Below, one piece after another: positions 33,926 through 43,883 of a DNA stretch of 64,000 bases. Location: assembly GCF_018829635.1 (NCBI RefSeq), contig NZ_JAHKKG010000010.1, positions 389,146 through 453,145 of the forward strand. Reading direction: 5' to 3'. Position numbers and translations under genes: made by a program. The notes under the pieces were generated by a model. The model was not told the origin of the DNA, did not search any database, and saw only the letters and a program-made list of their open reading frames with translations. This DNA is from Paractinoplanes bogorensis (GTDB lineage: Bacteria; Actinomycetota; Actinomycetes; Mycobacteriales; Micromonosporaceae). The stretch's first letter is position 1, and each line of letters opens with the position of its first letter.

Positions 33926-33929
<4 letters not shown>
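32925..33929 (+). CDS. ABC transporter permease (RbsC-like)
   Basis: The 334-residue BPD_transp_2-family permease has 8-10 hydrophobic helices. It carries the family motifs LVVLAMREFDLSFASIAGASGA (the DLS element), GAVNGVLVGYLRVPSFIGTLATGSIIQGV and RQAAAIGDNPDAARIAGVNVRLSKLIGFTISGACAGVAGVLL. AAGGAG lies upstream of the ATG. It forms the channel with the adjacent dual ATPase and is separated from the binding-protein gene by only 29 bp. Confidence 0.92.
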
Positions 33930-35436
<1,507 letters not shown>

Positions 35437-35440
<4 letters not shown>

Positions 35441-36918
35441 CCACGTACTCCCGCCTCTACCACTGGATCGACGGCAAGCAGGTCGCGCCGGCGTCCGACG
35501 GTGTCATCGATCTGATCAACCCGACCACCGAGCAGCTGCTGGGCCGGGTGCCGGCGGGCACGGCCGAGGACGTCGACCGGGCCGTCCGGGTCGCCGTCGC
35601 CGCCTTCCCGGCCTGGTCGGCCACCACCCCGGCCGACCGGGCGGCCGTCCTGGCCCGCGCCGTCGAGGGCATGGAACGGCAGGGCAAGGCCCTGGCCGAG
35701 ACGATCACGGCCGAGGTCGGCGCGCCCGACAAGATCTCGCTCAGCGCGCAGGTCGGCTTCCCGCTCAACGTGCTCAAGTCGCACGTCGACATCCTGCGCA
35801 CCTTCACCTGGGACGACCACATCGCCAACTCGCTGATCCTCAAGGAGGCGGTCGGCGTCGTCGGCGCGATCAGCCCCTGGAACTTCCCGATCCAGCTGGT
35901 CATGGCCAAGCTGGCCCCGGCCCTGGCCGCGGGCTGCACGATCGTGCTCAAGCCGAGCGAGTACACGCCGCTGACCGCGTACATGCTGGCCGAGATCTTC
36001 CAGGAGGCCGGCCTGCCCGACGGCGTGTTCAACATCGTCTGCGGTACGGGCCCGGTGGTGGGCGAGGCCATCTCGCGGCACCCGCTGGTCAACATGGTGT
36101 CGATGACCGGTTCGACCCGGGCCGGCCGGCAGGTGTTCGCGGCGGCCAGCGAGACGGTCAAGCGCATGCACCTCGAGCTCGGTGGCAAGAGTGCCAGCCT
36201 GATCCTGCCCGACGCCGACTTCGAGAAGGCCGTGCGGACCACGGTCGATCAGGCCTACTTCAACTCCGGGCAGGCCTGCCTGGCCTGGAGCCGGATGCTC
36301 GTCCCGGACGACCGCATGTCCGAGGCGGCCGAGATCGCGGCCGACCAGGCTGCTCAGTACCGCAGCGGCGACCCGGCGTCGAGCGACACCGACCTGGGCC
36401 CGCAGCAGAACAGGGCCTGCTTCGACCGGGTGCAGGAGTACATCGGCGGCGCGATCGACTCGGACGCGAAGCTGGTGGCCGGTGGCCTGGGCCGCCCCGA
36501 CGGCATCGACCGGGGATGGTTCGTCAAGCCGACCGTGTTCGCCGGGGTCAAGCCGGGCGACCGGATCGCCCAGGAGGAGGTGTTCGGCCCGGTCATGTCG
36601 ATCCTCGGCTACGACACCCCGGACGAGGGCGTGGCCATCGCCAACGACTCCATCTTCGGCCTGCACGGCGCGGTGTGGGCGGCCGACGAGCAGGCCGCCC
36701 TGCCCTACGTGAAGCAGCTGCGCACCGGCCGGATCGACGTCAACGGGGCCAAGACCAACCTGGTGTCGCCGTTCGGCGGGTACAAGCAGTCCGGCTTCGG
36801 CCGCGAGCTGGGCGTCTACGGCTTCGAGGCCTACCTCGAGATCAAGTCGGTGCAGCTGGCCGGCGACGACACCGGCGGCCTCGAGGCCGGCATCCGGGTG
36901 CGGGAGGAGCAGGGGTGA
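35437..36918 (+). CDS. Aldehyde dehydrogenase
   Basis: The 493-residue ALDH-superfamily enzyme has GAISPWNFPIQLVMAKLAPALAAGCTIVLKPSEYTPL, the catalytic Glu247 (HLELGGKSA) and Cys281 (NSGQACLAWSR), and the EEVFGPVMSI motif. It oxidises an aldehyde to an acid with NAD(P)+. It sits directly after the transporter genes with a 4-base overlap. Substrate class is open; semialdehydes and aromatic aldehydes are common for this subgroup. Confidence 0.93.
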
Positions 36919-38303
36919 TCGCGCGACCGCGTCCGGAACCGGCTGTCCGAGCCGGGGTTCCCGGCTATGTGACCGTCGGCGAGGGCGCGGTCCACGTGCG
37001 GGTCTTCGGGCACGCCGGCCTACCGCCGCTGATACTGCTGCACGACTCCCCCGGCTCGTCCGCCGCCCTGGCGCCAATGGCCGTCCGGCTGGCCGATCGC
37101 TTCCGAGTGGTCACCATCGATCTACCGGGGCACGGCGGCACCACTGTTCCGGCTTCTTCCGCCCCGGCGTCCTCCGCGGCGCGGACGGTGGCCGAGGTGC
37201 TGGAGACACTCGGTCTGGCCGGGGCTCCGACAGCGGGGCTCGGGTACGGGGCACGCGTGGTGGCTCATCTCAGCGGTCCTAACCGGTGGGTGGCTCGGGG
37301 CACGACTCCGGCAACGGCGCCGGTGCCGCCACCGGGGGTCGGTCACCTGATCGACACCTGGTGGCGGATGCGCCCCTTTGTCGACGGCACGCCGGCCGAC
37401 CTCAACGAGGTGGTCGCCGACGTCCTGGGCCGTCCGTCGTTCACCCCGTCCCACGAGCCCTTCGACCCGGGCGGAGCGGTCGAACTGCCGGCTTGGTCGG
37501 TGGCCGGTCTTTCGCAGATCAACCCCGTTTCCCGTACGGCGGCAGCCCTCGGCAACCGCATCGGCGCCGTGGGCTACGCCGGTGGTGTGCACTACCGGAC
37601 GGCCGGCTGGCACCACGGTGGGCGCCCGCTGATCGTGCTGCCGCCCGCGCCCGGATCCAGCACGAAGGTCGTGCCGCTGGCCGAGGAGCTCGGCCGGACC
37701 CGGCCCGTGCTGACCGTCGACTACCCGGGGCACGGCCGCTCGGTCCCGCTCGGCGTCGACCGGGCCGGTTGTGAGTCGTACGCGGACCGGATCGAAGCCT
37801 TCGCCACCGAACTCGACCTGGCCGAGGTGGACGTCCTCGGCATCCACTCCGGAGCGCTGCTCGCCCTGCTGTGGCAGCGCCGCCACCCGGACCGGGTGCG
37901 TCACCTCATCCTCGACGGGCTGCCCCTGGGCTCGGCCTTCGCGCACCTCGACCTGGACGCCTATCTGCCCGACCTCACGCCCGACCCCGACGGCCACCAC
38001 GTGCTACGGGCCTGGGCCAAGGGCCACGACCGCGACCGGGCCACCGCGTGGACGGCCGACCTGCTGCGCGGCGCCACCACGTACGACGTCCTCTATCGGG
38101 CCGTGCTCACCTATGCCGTCGAGCGCCAGCCGCCCGGCCCGGTCACGCCCACGCTTTTGCTGCGCACCGCCGGCGACCCGCTGGCCCGCGACCTCGACCG
38201 GGTGCGCGAGCTGCTGCCGCACGCCCGTGTCGCCGACGCCACCCCCGCCACCACGGCCGCCGTGGTGGACCAGCACCTCACTTTCACCGGGAGCACCCTT
38301 TGA
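36915..38303 (+). CDS. Tandem alpha/beta-hydrolase fold protein with non-standard nucleophile elbows
   Basis: This 462-residue protein contains two alpha/beta-hydrolase-like halves. Half one (~10-230) has PPLILLHDSPGSSAALAPMAVRLADRFRVVTIDLPGHGGT and an elbow reading G108-L-G-Y-G112, lacking serine. Half two (~235-462) has PLIVLPPAPGSSTKVVPLAEELG, LTVDYPGHGRS and an elbow G309-I-H311-S-G313, where histidine takes the nucleophile position. So neither half has the standard G-x-S-x-G. It may be a lyase, an isomerase or a binding protein rather than an esterase. It starts at a GTG overlapping the ALDH stop. Function is unknown; hydrolytic opening of a ring-cleavage product is one possibility. Confidence 0.82.
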   Translation: MIARPRPEPAVRAGVPGYVTVGEGAVHVRVFGHAGLPPLILLHDSPGSSAALAPMAVRLADRFRVVTIDLPGHGGTTVPASSAPASSAARTVAEVLETLGLAGAPTAGLGYGARVVAHLSGPNRWVARGTTPATAPVPPPGVGHLIDTWWRMRPFVDGTPADLNEVVADVLGRPSFTPSHEPFDPGGAVELPAWSVAGLSQINPVSRTAAALGNRIGAVGYAGGVHYRTAGWHHGGRPLIVLPPAPGSSTKVVPLAEELGRTRPVLTVDYPGHGRSVPLGVDRAGCESYADRIEAFATELDLAEVDVLGIHSGALLALLWQRRHPDRVRHLILDGLPLGSAFAHLDLDAYLPDLTPDPDGHHVLRAWAKGHDRDRATAWTADLLRGATTYDVLYRAVLTYAVERQPPGPVTPTLLLRTAGDPLARDLDRVRELLPHARVADATPATTAAVVDQHLTFTGSTL

Positions 38304-39043
38304 CGACCACCCTCGCCCCCCGCGCCGTGTTCGGCGTGATCGTGCCGTCCACCAACACGGTGGTCGAGGACGAGTACAACCTCATGCGCCCGCCCGGCAT
38401 CTCGGTGCACGCCGGCCGGATCCACATGCGCAACGAGAGCCTGGCCGGTGACGAGCGCTTCGAGCAGTTCCTCGAGGAGCTACGCCTGGAACTCGGCGGC
38501 GCCATCGACCGGGTGATGACGGTCAAGCCGGACGGCATGATCATGGGGATGTCGGCCGAGACGTTCTGGGGTGGCGTCGAGGGCAGCGAGAAGTTCACCG
38601 CCTGGGTGCAGGAGCGCTGCGGCCTGACCCCGGCCACCGGCGCCGCGGCCTGCGGGGCGGCGTTGCGCGAGCTCGGCGCCCGCCGGATCGGGGTGATCAC
38701 CCCGTACCAACCGGTCGGCGACGAGCAGGTGCGGCAGTTCTTCGAGGGGCTCGGCTTCGAGGTCGAGACCGTGCTCGGGCTCAAGTGCCCGTCCGCCACC
38801 TCGATCGCCGAAGTGCCGTTGGACGAGGTGGAGCGGGCCTTCCGGGCCGTCAACTCGTCCCAGGTGGACGCCCTCGTGCAGGCCGGCACCAACCTGCCGG
38901 CCGTGTCGGTGGCGGCCGACCTCGAGGCGCGGCTGGGCAAGCCGGTCCTGGCGATCAACGCCGTGACGTTCTGGCACGCGTTGCGCCAGAACGGATTCAC
39001 TGATCGGATCTCCGGATTCGGCCGGTTGCTGGAGGAGCGGTAG
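38300..39043 (+). CDS. Asp/Glu racemase superfamily protein (maleate isomerase/arylmalonate decarboxylase-like)
   Basis: The 247-residue protein begins FGVIVPSTNTVVEDEYN, the maleate-isomerase signature, and has a two-domain racemase fold (GAAACGAALRELGARRIGVITPYQPVGDEQVRQFFEGLGFEV). At the positions where maleate isomerase has its two catalytic cysteines this protein reads GMS85AETFWGG and QAG196TN, so both appear to be replaced. It may therefore catalyse a different reaction or be a non-catalytic relative. The start is a TTG overlapping the previous stop (TTGA), with GGGAG five bases upstream. It is followed after 2 bp by the IclR gene. Confidence 0.82.
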   Translation: MTTTLAPRAVFGVIVPSTNTVVEDEYNLMRPPGISVHAGRIHMRNESLAGDERFEQFLEELRLELGGAIDRVMTVKPDGMIMGMSAETFWGGVEGSEKFTAWVQERCGLTPATGAAACGAALRELGARRIGVITPYQPVGDEQVRQFFEGLGFEVETVLGLKCPSATSIAEVPLDEVERAFRAVNSSQVDALVQAGTNLPAVSVAADLEARLGKPVLAINAVTFWHALRQNGFTDRISGFGRLLEER

Positions 39044-39045
39044 AC

Positions 39046-39831
39046 ATGCAGAAGTCCGAGGAGACGGCCCGCAGCGGCTCCGGGAACGAGAGCTCGCGCA
39101 AGCTGCTGAGCCTGCTGTTCTCGTTCACCGAGGAGAACCACACGCAGTCGGTCAACGACCTCGCGGCCTATCTGGGCGCCCCGGTCAGCACGGTCTACCG
39201 CTACGTCGGGCTGCTGCGCGAGTTCGGCATCCTCGAGGAGGCCGAGCGGGGCCGATACCAGGTCTCGATGCGTGCGGTCGGGCTGGCCCGGGCCGCCCGG
39301 GCCGCGGCCGGCGGGGTCGCTGCGATCGCCCGGCCCTACCTCGACCAGCTGGCCCGCGAGACCGGCGAGACCGCCCTCATCGTCAAGCGGATCGGCCACT
39401 CGGTGGTCGCGGTCGACATCGCCGAATCGCATCAGGCGGTGCGGCTGCGGTTCGAGCGTGGCGCGCTGATGTCGCTGCACCAGGGCGCGGCGGCCCGGCT
39501 GCTGCTGGCCACCATGCCGCCGGCCCAGCGCCAGGCCTACTACCGGGCGGTGCGCGGCACCACCGGCGAGATCGCCGGCCTGCCCGACGAGGCCGAGCTG
39601 CGCGCGGTCGCCGCGCAGGGCTGGGCCGAGAGCTTCGGGCAGGTCGAGGAGGGCATCTGGGGCTGCTCGGCGGCCATCTTCGACGGCGGCGAGATGGTCG
39701 CGGCGCTGGCCGTGGCCGGGCCGCTGTACCGACTGTTCGACACCCGCCGGCAGGACATCATCAGCGCGGTCCGCCGCGTCGCCGACGAGATCAACGACGA
39801 CCTGGCCGGTCGTCTGAAAGGCACGTCGTGA
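39046..39831 (+). CDS. IclR-family transcriptional regulator
   Basis: This 261-residue regulator has an N-terminal winged helix (SSRKLLSLLFSFTEENHTQSVNDLAAYLGAPVSTVYRYVGLLREFGILEEAERGRYQVSMRAVGLARAA). The IclR effector-binding GAF-like domain follows (IARPYLDQLARETGETALIVKRIGHSVVAVDIAESHQAVRLRFERGALMSLHQGAAARLLLA, ... EEGIWGCSAAIFDGGEMVAALAVAGP). It lies inside the plus arm, overlapping the second ALDH start, so it is co-expressed with the genes it probably controls. The inverted repeats at 31635-31670 are its likely target. Confidence 0.93.
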   Translation: MQKSEETARSGSGNESSRKLLSLLFSFTEENHTQSVNDLAAYLGAPVSTVYRYVGLLREFGILEEAERGRYQVSMRAVGLARAARAAAGGVAAIARPYLDQLARETGETALIVKRIGHSVVAVDIAESHQAVRLRFERGALMSLHQGAAARLLLATMPPAQRQAYYRAVRGTTGEIAGLPDEAELRAVAAQGWAESFGQVEEGIWGCSAAIFDGGEMVAALAVAGPLYRLFDTRRQDIISAVRRVADEINDDLAGRLKGTS

Positions 39832-41315
39832 ACCTTCCTCTGTGGATCAACGGGCAGCCGGTCCGGGGCACCGGCGAGATCGCCCGGGAGAATCCGGCCG
39901 ACCCTTCCGAGCAGGTCGGCACGGTCCGGACGGCCGACGCCGCCCTCACCGGAGAGGCGGTCGGCGCGGCGGCCGCGGCGTTCGCCGGCTGGGCTCGGGT
40001 TCCGGTGGCCGAGCGGGTCGCCCGGGTCACCGAGGCCATCGTCGAGACGTCGACGGCCAACGGCGAGCGCGGGCCGCTGCTGAGCCGCGAGCTGGGCAAG
40101 GTGATCGGCGACGTGCAGGGCGAGCTCGGCTTCGCGCTGGCGCTGGCCCGGTACGACGGCCCGGTGGCCGAGCGCCTGTGCGCCGACCGGGTGCTGCACG
40201 ACGACGAGGGCACGCTGATCACCACGGCCGACCCGTACGGCGTCATCGCCGCCATCACCCCGTGGAACGCCCCGGTCATCCTGGCCGCGCTCAAGGTGGT
40301 GCCCGGCCTGATGACCGGCAACACCATGGTGGTCAAGGGATCCCCGCTGGCCCCACTGGCTGTCACCGACTTCCTGTCCCAGGTCGCCCGGCGGCTGCCC
40401 GACGGCGTGCTGAACGTGGTCAACGGCGGCGCCGACGTCGGGCAGGCCCTGGTCGGCGACCCGCGGGTGGCCAAGGTCAGCTTCACCGGCGGCCTGGCCA
40501 CCGCCCGGCACATCGCGGCCACCGCGGCCGAGCACGTGCGGCCGACCGTGATGGAGCTGGGCGGCAACGACGCGGCGATCTTCCTGCCGGACGCCGACCT
40601 GGACGTCGCGACGCTGCAGCGGGCGGTGTTCGGCTCGTTCCTGACCAGCGGCCAGGTGTGCATGGCGATCAAGCGGCTGCTGGTCCCGGCCGCGCGGCGC
40701 GACGAGTTCGTCGAGGCCTACCTGGAGGCGGCCCGCCGGGTGCTGCGCGTGGGCGACCCGCTCGACCCGCGGTCGACGATGGGCCCGGTCATCTCCCGCG
40801 AGCACCAGCAGCGGCTCACCGGCCTGGTGCAGTCGGCCCGTGACGCCGGCGCCACCGTGCACGAGTTGGGCGTCTACGAGCCGAGCAGCGACGACGGCTA
40901 CTGGGTGCGCCCGACCCTGGTGCTCGGCCTCGACGACCGCCACCCGCTGGTCGCCGACGAGCAGTTCGGGCCGACCGTGCCGCTGCTCACCTACGACAGC
41001 GTGGACGAGGCGGTGGCCCGGGCCAACGGCGTCGATCAGGCTCTGGCGTCGTCGGTGTGGTCGGCCGACGAGCAGCGGGCGGTCGCGGTGGCGCGCCGGC
41101 TGGACGCCGGGTTCACCTTCATCAACTGCCACAACCGGGCCGGTACGTCGTTGCGGGCCTCCTTCGGTGGACGGCGGCACAGCGGGCACGGCCGCGAGTT
41201 CGGCGAGGCCGGTGTGGCCGAGTACGTGCAGAGCCACTCGATCAACAGCCCGGCCGCGATCCGGGAGAACCGGGCACTGGGCAACGCTTACCCGGTGCCG
41301 GCGGCTGCCGGATGA
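39828..41315 (+). CDS. Aldehyde dehydrogenase, second copy
   Basis: This 495-residue ALDH belongs to the benzaldehyde/vanillin/salicylaldehyde dehydrogenase-like branch: GVIAAITPWNAPVILAALKVVPGLMTGNTMVVKGSPLAPL, Glu243 (MELGGND), Cys278 (SGQVCMAIKRL) and ADEQFGPTVPLL. It is clearly distinct from the ALDH at 35437, so the pathway probably contains two aldehyde oxidation steps or two substrates. It starts at a GTG overlapping the IclR stop. Confidence 0.92.
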   Translation: MNLPLWINGQPVRGTGEIARENPADPSEQVGTVRTADAALTGEAVGAAAAAFAGWARVPVAERVARVTEAIVETSTANGERGPLLSRELGKVIGDVQGELGFALALARYDGPVAERLCADRVLHDDEGTLITTADPYGVIAAITPWNAPVILAALKVVPGLMTGNTMVVKGSPLAPLAVTDFLSQVARRLPDGVLNVVNGGADVGQALVGDPRVAKVSFTGGLATARHIAATAAEHVRPTVMELGGNDAAIFLPDADLDVATLQRAVFGSFLTSGQVCMAIKRLLVPAARRDEFVEAYLEAARRVLRVGDPLDPRSTMGPVISREHQQRLTGLVQSARDAGATVHELGVYEPSSDDGYWVRPTLVLGLDDRHPLVADEQFGPTVPLLTYDSVDEAVARANGVDQALASSVWSADEQRAVAVARRLDAGFTFINCHNRAGTSLRASFGGRRHSGHGREFGEAGVAEYVQSHSINSPAAIRENRALGNAYPVPAAAG

Positions 41316-42322
41316 GCGCCGGGGTGCGGGCCGGCGGCCGGGTCGCCCGGCTGACCGCGGCCGGGGTGATCACCCTGACCGACGACGCGGTCCCGTCGCC
41401 GGGTCCGGGTGAGGCGCTGATCCGGCTCACCGCCTGCGGGGTGTGCGGCACCGATGTGCACGCGTACGCGGGACGGCCCGCCGCCCTGCCGATCGTCCTC
41501 GGGCACGACGCGGCCGGGGTGGTCGACGCGCTCGGCCCCGGCACCGACAGCCCGGCCGCGATCGGCGAGCGGGTCACCATCGACCCCACGATCGCCTGCG
41601 GCGCCTGCGTCTACTGCACCCAGAGCCGGCCCCAGCTGTGCCTGGCCGGCGGCTACCTGGGCATGACCTGCGACGGCACGATGGCGTCGCGGATCGTGGT
41701 GCCGGCCCGCAACCTGGTGCCGCTGCCCGGCACCGTGACCGACGTCGACGCCACGGTGCTCGAGCCGATCGCGGTCGCCCTGCACGTGCTGGAACGGCTC
41801 GGCCCGTGGACCGCGAAACCGGTGGCCCGGGTCGTCGGCGGCGGCCCGCTCGGCATCATCGCGGCGCAGACCCTGAACTCGTACGGATGGGAGACCCTGG
41901 TGTTCGAACCCCTCGGCCACCGCCGGGAAGCGGGCCGGGCGGCCGGCCTCGACGTGCGGGACAGCAACGACGCCCCGGCCGGCGACCCCGCGGACGGTCC
42001 GGTGCTGGTCGTCGAGACCTCGGCCACGGCCGGCGGCGTCGCTCTGGCGAGCCGGCTGGCCACGCCCGGCTCGGCCATCGCCGTGGTCGGGCGGGCACCG
42101 GCCGACTTCGCCGCCGCCGATGTGCTCGGCCGGGAACTGACCGTCTTCGGCTCACGCGGCGGGTCGGGCACCTACCCACGGGCCGTCGAGCTGGTCCGCG
42201 ACGGGCACGTGCGCCCGGCCGCAGTGGTGTCGCACCACTTCGGACTGGACGAGACCGGCGAGGCGATGCGGGCCGTCACCGAGCCCGGCACCACGGTGCT
42301 GCGGGCGGTGCTCGCATGCTGA
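41312..42322 (+). CDS. Zinc-binding medium-chain dehydrogenase (threonine/sorbitol dehydrogenase-like)
   Basis: The 336-residue protein has the catalytic zinc residues CGVCGTDVH and GHDAAG, the structural zinc cysteines CGACVYCTQSRPQLC, EPIAVALHVLERLG and a nucleotide site VVGGGPLGIIAAQTL. It resembles polyol/threonine dehydrogenases of the GutB/Tdh type. It would oxidise an alcohol intermediate. It overlaps ALDH upstream by 4 bp and the SDR downstream by 7 bp. Confidence 0.9.
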   Translation: MSAGVRAGGRVARLTAAGVITLTDDAVPSPGPGEALIRLTACGVCGTDVHAYAGRPAALPIVLGHDAAGVVDALGPGTDSPAAIGERVTIDPTIACGACVYCTQSRPQLCLAGGYLGMTCDGTMASRIVVPARNLVPLPGTVTDVDATVLEPIAVALHVLERLGPWTAKPVARVVGGGPLGIIAAQTLNSYGWETLVFEPLGHRREAGRAAGLDVRDSNDAPAGDPADGPVLVVETSATAGGVALASRLATPGSAIAVVGRAPADFAAADVLGRELTVFGSRGGSGTYPRAVELVRDGHVRPAAVVSHHFGLDETGEAMRAVTEPGTTVLRAVLAC

Positions 42323-43053
42323 GCGTCTTCATCCCCGGTGCCACCTCGGGCATCGGCTTAGGCCTGGCCCTGCGCCTGCGAGAGGCCGGAAGCACGGTCA
42401 TCGTCGGCGGCCGCCGCACCGAGTTGCTGTACCGGATCCGCGCCGAGCACCCCGGCCTCGACACCGTCCGCATCGACACCTGCGACCCGGCCTCGATCAC
42501 GGCCGCCGCCGCCGAGGTTCTCGAGCGGCACCCGCAGCTCGACACGCTGATCACGATGGCCGGCATCATGCTGACCGAGGATCTGCGCGACCCGTCCTTC
42601 CTGGCCACCGCCGAGGACACGGTGACCACCAACCTGCTCGGCCCGATCCGGCTGATCGCGGCTTTCCTGCCCGCCCTGCTGCAGCGTCCGCGAGCCACCG
42701 TGATGACGGTGACGTCCGGGCTGGCCTACGTGCCTCTGCCGGCGACGCCCACGTACAACGCGACGAAGGCGGCGATCCACTCCTTCAGCGAGAGCCTGCG
42801 CGTCCAGCTGCGGGGGACGTCGGTGCGGGTCGTCGAACTGGCCCCGCCCGGCGTGCGGACCACCCTGATGAACCAGGAGAACGACCCGACGGCGATGCCG
42901 CTGGACGAGTTCCTGGACGAGGTGATGAGCCTGCTGGCCAGCCGCCCGGACGCACCGCAGATCCTCGTCGAACGGGTCAAGTGGCTGCGCAACGCCGAGG
43001 CCGAGGGCCGCTACGCCGACGTGCTCGACGCCCTGAGCGGCCTCCACCGCTGA
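42316..43053 (+). CDS. Short-chain dehydrogenase/reductase (DltE-like)
   Basis: This 245-residue SDR has PGATSGIGLGLALRLREAGSTVIVGGRR at the N-terminus, TMAGIM, a Ser in VTSGLAYVP and the catalytic Tyr147-x3-Lys151 (PTYNATKAAIHSFSESLR). The motif set resembles the DltE/YdfG subgroup. It is the last gene of the plus arm, and its stop is 2 bp from the end of the convergent M24 gene. The substrate is not known. Confidence 0.9.
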   Translation: MLSVFIPGATSGIGLGLALRLREAGSTVIVGGRRTELLYRIRAEHPGLDTVRIDTCDPASITAAAAEVLERHPQLDTLITMAGIMLTEDLRDPSFLATAEDTVTTNLLGPIRLIAAFLPALLQRPRATVMTVTSGLAYVPLPATPTYNATKAAIHSFSESLRVQLRGTSVRVVELAPPGVRTTLMNQENDPTAMPLDEFLDEVMSLLASRPDAPQILVERVKWLRNAEAEGRYADVLDALSGLHR

Positions 43054-43055
43054 CG

Positions 43056-43766
43056 TCAGGCCGGGGCGTGGCCGAGGTCCAGCAGTTCCTCGTGGAAGCC
43101 GCCGAAACCGCGGGCGCGGTCGATCACGTGGATCTCGAGAATCCAGTGGCACCGGCGCCCGGCCCGGTCGGGGCGGCGCATCGGCTGGTCGCTGCCCGGC
43201 GCGATGTAGAACTCGATGTCGTCGCCGTTGATGCGCTCGTGCGGGAACTCGCCGACCAGGTGTCCCGCGTACGGCGCCCCGTGTTCCCAGCCCGCCTCGG
43301 CGATCAGCCGGCGCACCTCGGCGCACAGCTGCTCGCCGGTGATGCCGGGTCGCTGCTCGAAACAGCGCCGACCGCCGTCCCAGATCCGGGGCAGATCGTC
43401 GCGCAGCCGGTGCTTGACCGGGTCGTCGCCGATCACGAACGTACGGCCGAAGTCGGCCTCCCAGTCGGCGAAGATCGGACCGAAGTCGCAGAACACGATG
43501 TCGTCCTCGGCGATCAGCCGGTCCGGCGGGTTGACCCGGTAGGGGTGCAGCGTGTTCGGGCCGGCCCGGACGATCCGCTTGTGCCAGAACTTCCGCACCC
43601 CGAACATCTCGTTGGCCAGTTCCCGGATCGTGTCGCTGACGGCCCGCTCGCCCCGCCCGGCCGCGATCAGGCCCCGGCGCTCGATCTCGCCGAACAGTTC
43701 GACCGCCTTGGCCTGCGCATCCAGTAGCCGCGCGGCCCGTTCGTCTTCCTCTGCCACCCCGGTCAC
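43056..43766 (-). CDS. M24-family metallopeptidase-like protein (Xaa-Pro aminopeptidase fold)
   Basis: This 236-residue pita-bread-fold protein lacks the N-terminal creatinase domain. The expected metal ligands are visible: Asp in VFCDFGP, Asp in WEADFGRTF, His in GHLVGEFPHE, Glu in WILEIHV and Glu in GGFHEELLDLG. It could be an aminopeptidase or a creatinase-type hydrolase. The start is uncertain: GTG at 43757, 43766 and 43778 are all in frame with poor ribosome sites, and 43766 is used. It is convergent to the catabolic island and divergent from the quinone reductase gene, with twin palindromes between. Confidence 0.85.
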   Translation of the reverse strand: MTGVAEEDERAARLLDAQAKAVELFGEIERRGLIAAGRGERAVSDTIRELANEMFGVRKFWHKRIVRAGPNTLHPYRVNPPDRLIAEDDIVFCDFGPIFADWEADFGRTFVIGDDPVKHRLRDDLPRIWDGGRRCFEQRPGITGEQLCAEVRRLIAEAGWEHGAPYAGHLVGEFPHERINGDDIEFYIAPGSDQPMRRPDRAGRRCHWILEIHVIDRARGFGGFHEELLDLGHAPA

Positions 43767-43811
43767 GTTACTGACCACGCCCCTGTAAGGCGGCTCACAC
43801 CGCTCATCACT

Positions 43812-43829
43812 TGCTTCGAGTTCGAAGCA
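43812..43829. promoter_or_regulatory. Operator-like palindrome, copy 1
   Basis: TGCTTCGAGTTCGAAGCA has perfect 8-base arms around a 2-base centre. It overlaps a possible -35 (TTGCTT, 43811-43816) for the quinone reductase gene. An identical 18-mer lies 33 bp downstream. Confidence 0.65.
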
Positions 43830-43844
43830 GATTAGTGTTCGAGG

Positions 43845-43862
43845 TGCTTCGAGTTCGAAGCA
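43845..43862. promoter_or_regulatory. Operator-like palindrome, copy 2
   Basis: This is an exact copy of the 18-mer at 43812-43829, placed on the same helical face (33 bp, about three turns) and ending 21 bases before the quinone reductase ATG. The pair flanks a weak -10 (TAGTGT, 43833-43838). Two identical sites imply tight repression by a dimeric regulator encoded elsewhere. Confidence 0.65.
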
Positions 43863-43883
43863 ACTCACGACAGGGAGCTTGAC

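Noticed and set aside
38300..43053. A complete Nic (nicotinate) pathway
   Set aside because: No ring-cleaving 2,5-dihydroxypyridine dioxygenase or hydroxylase of the molybdenum type is present, and the isomerase-like protein appears to lack its catalytic cysteines.
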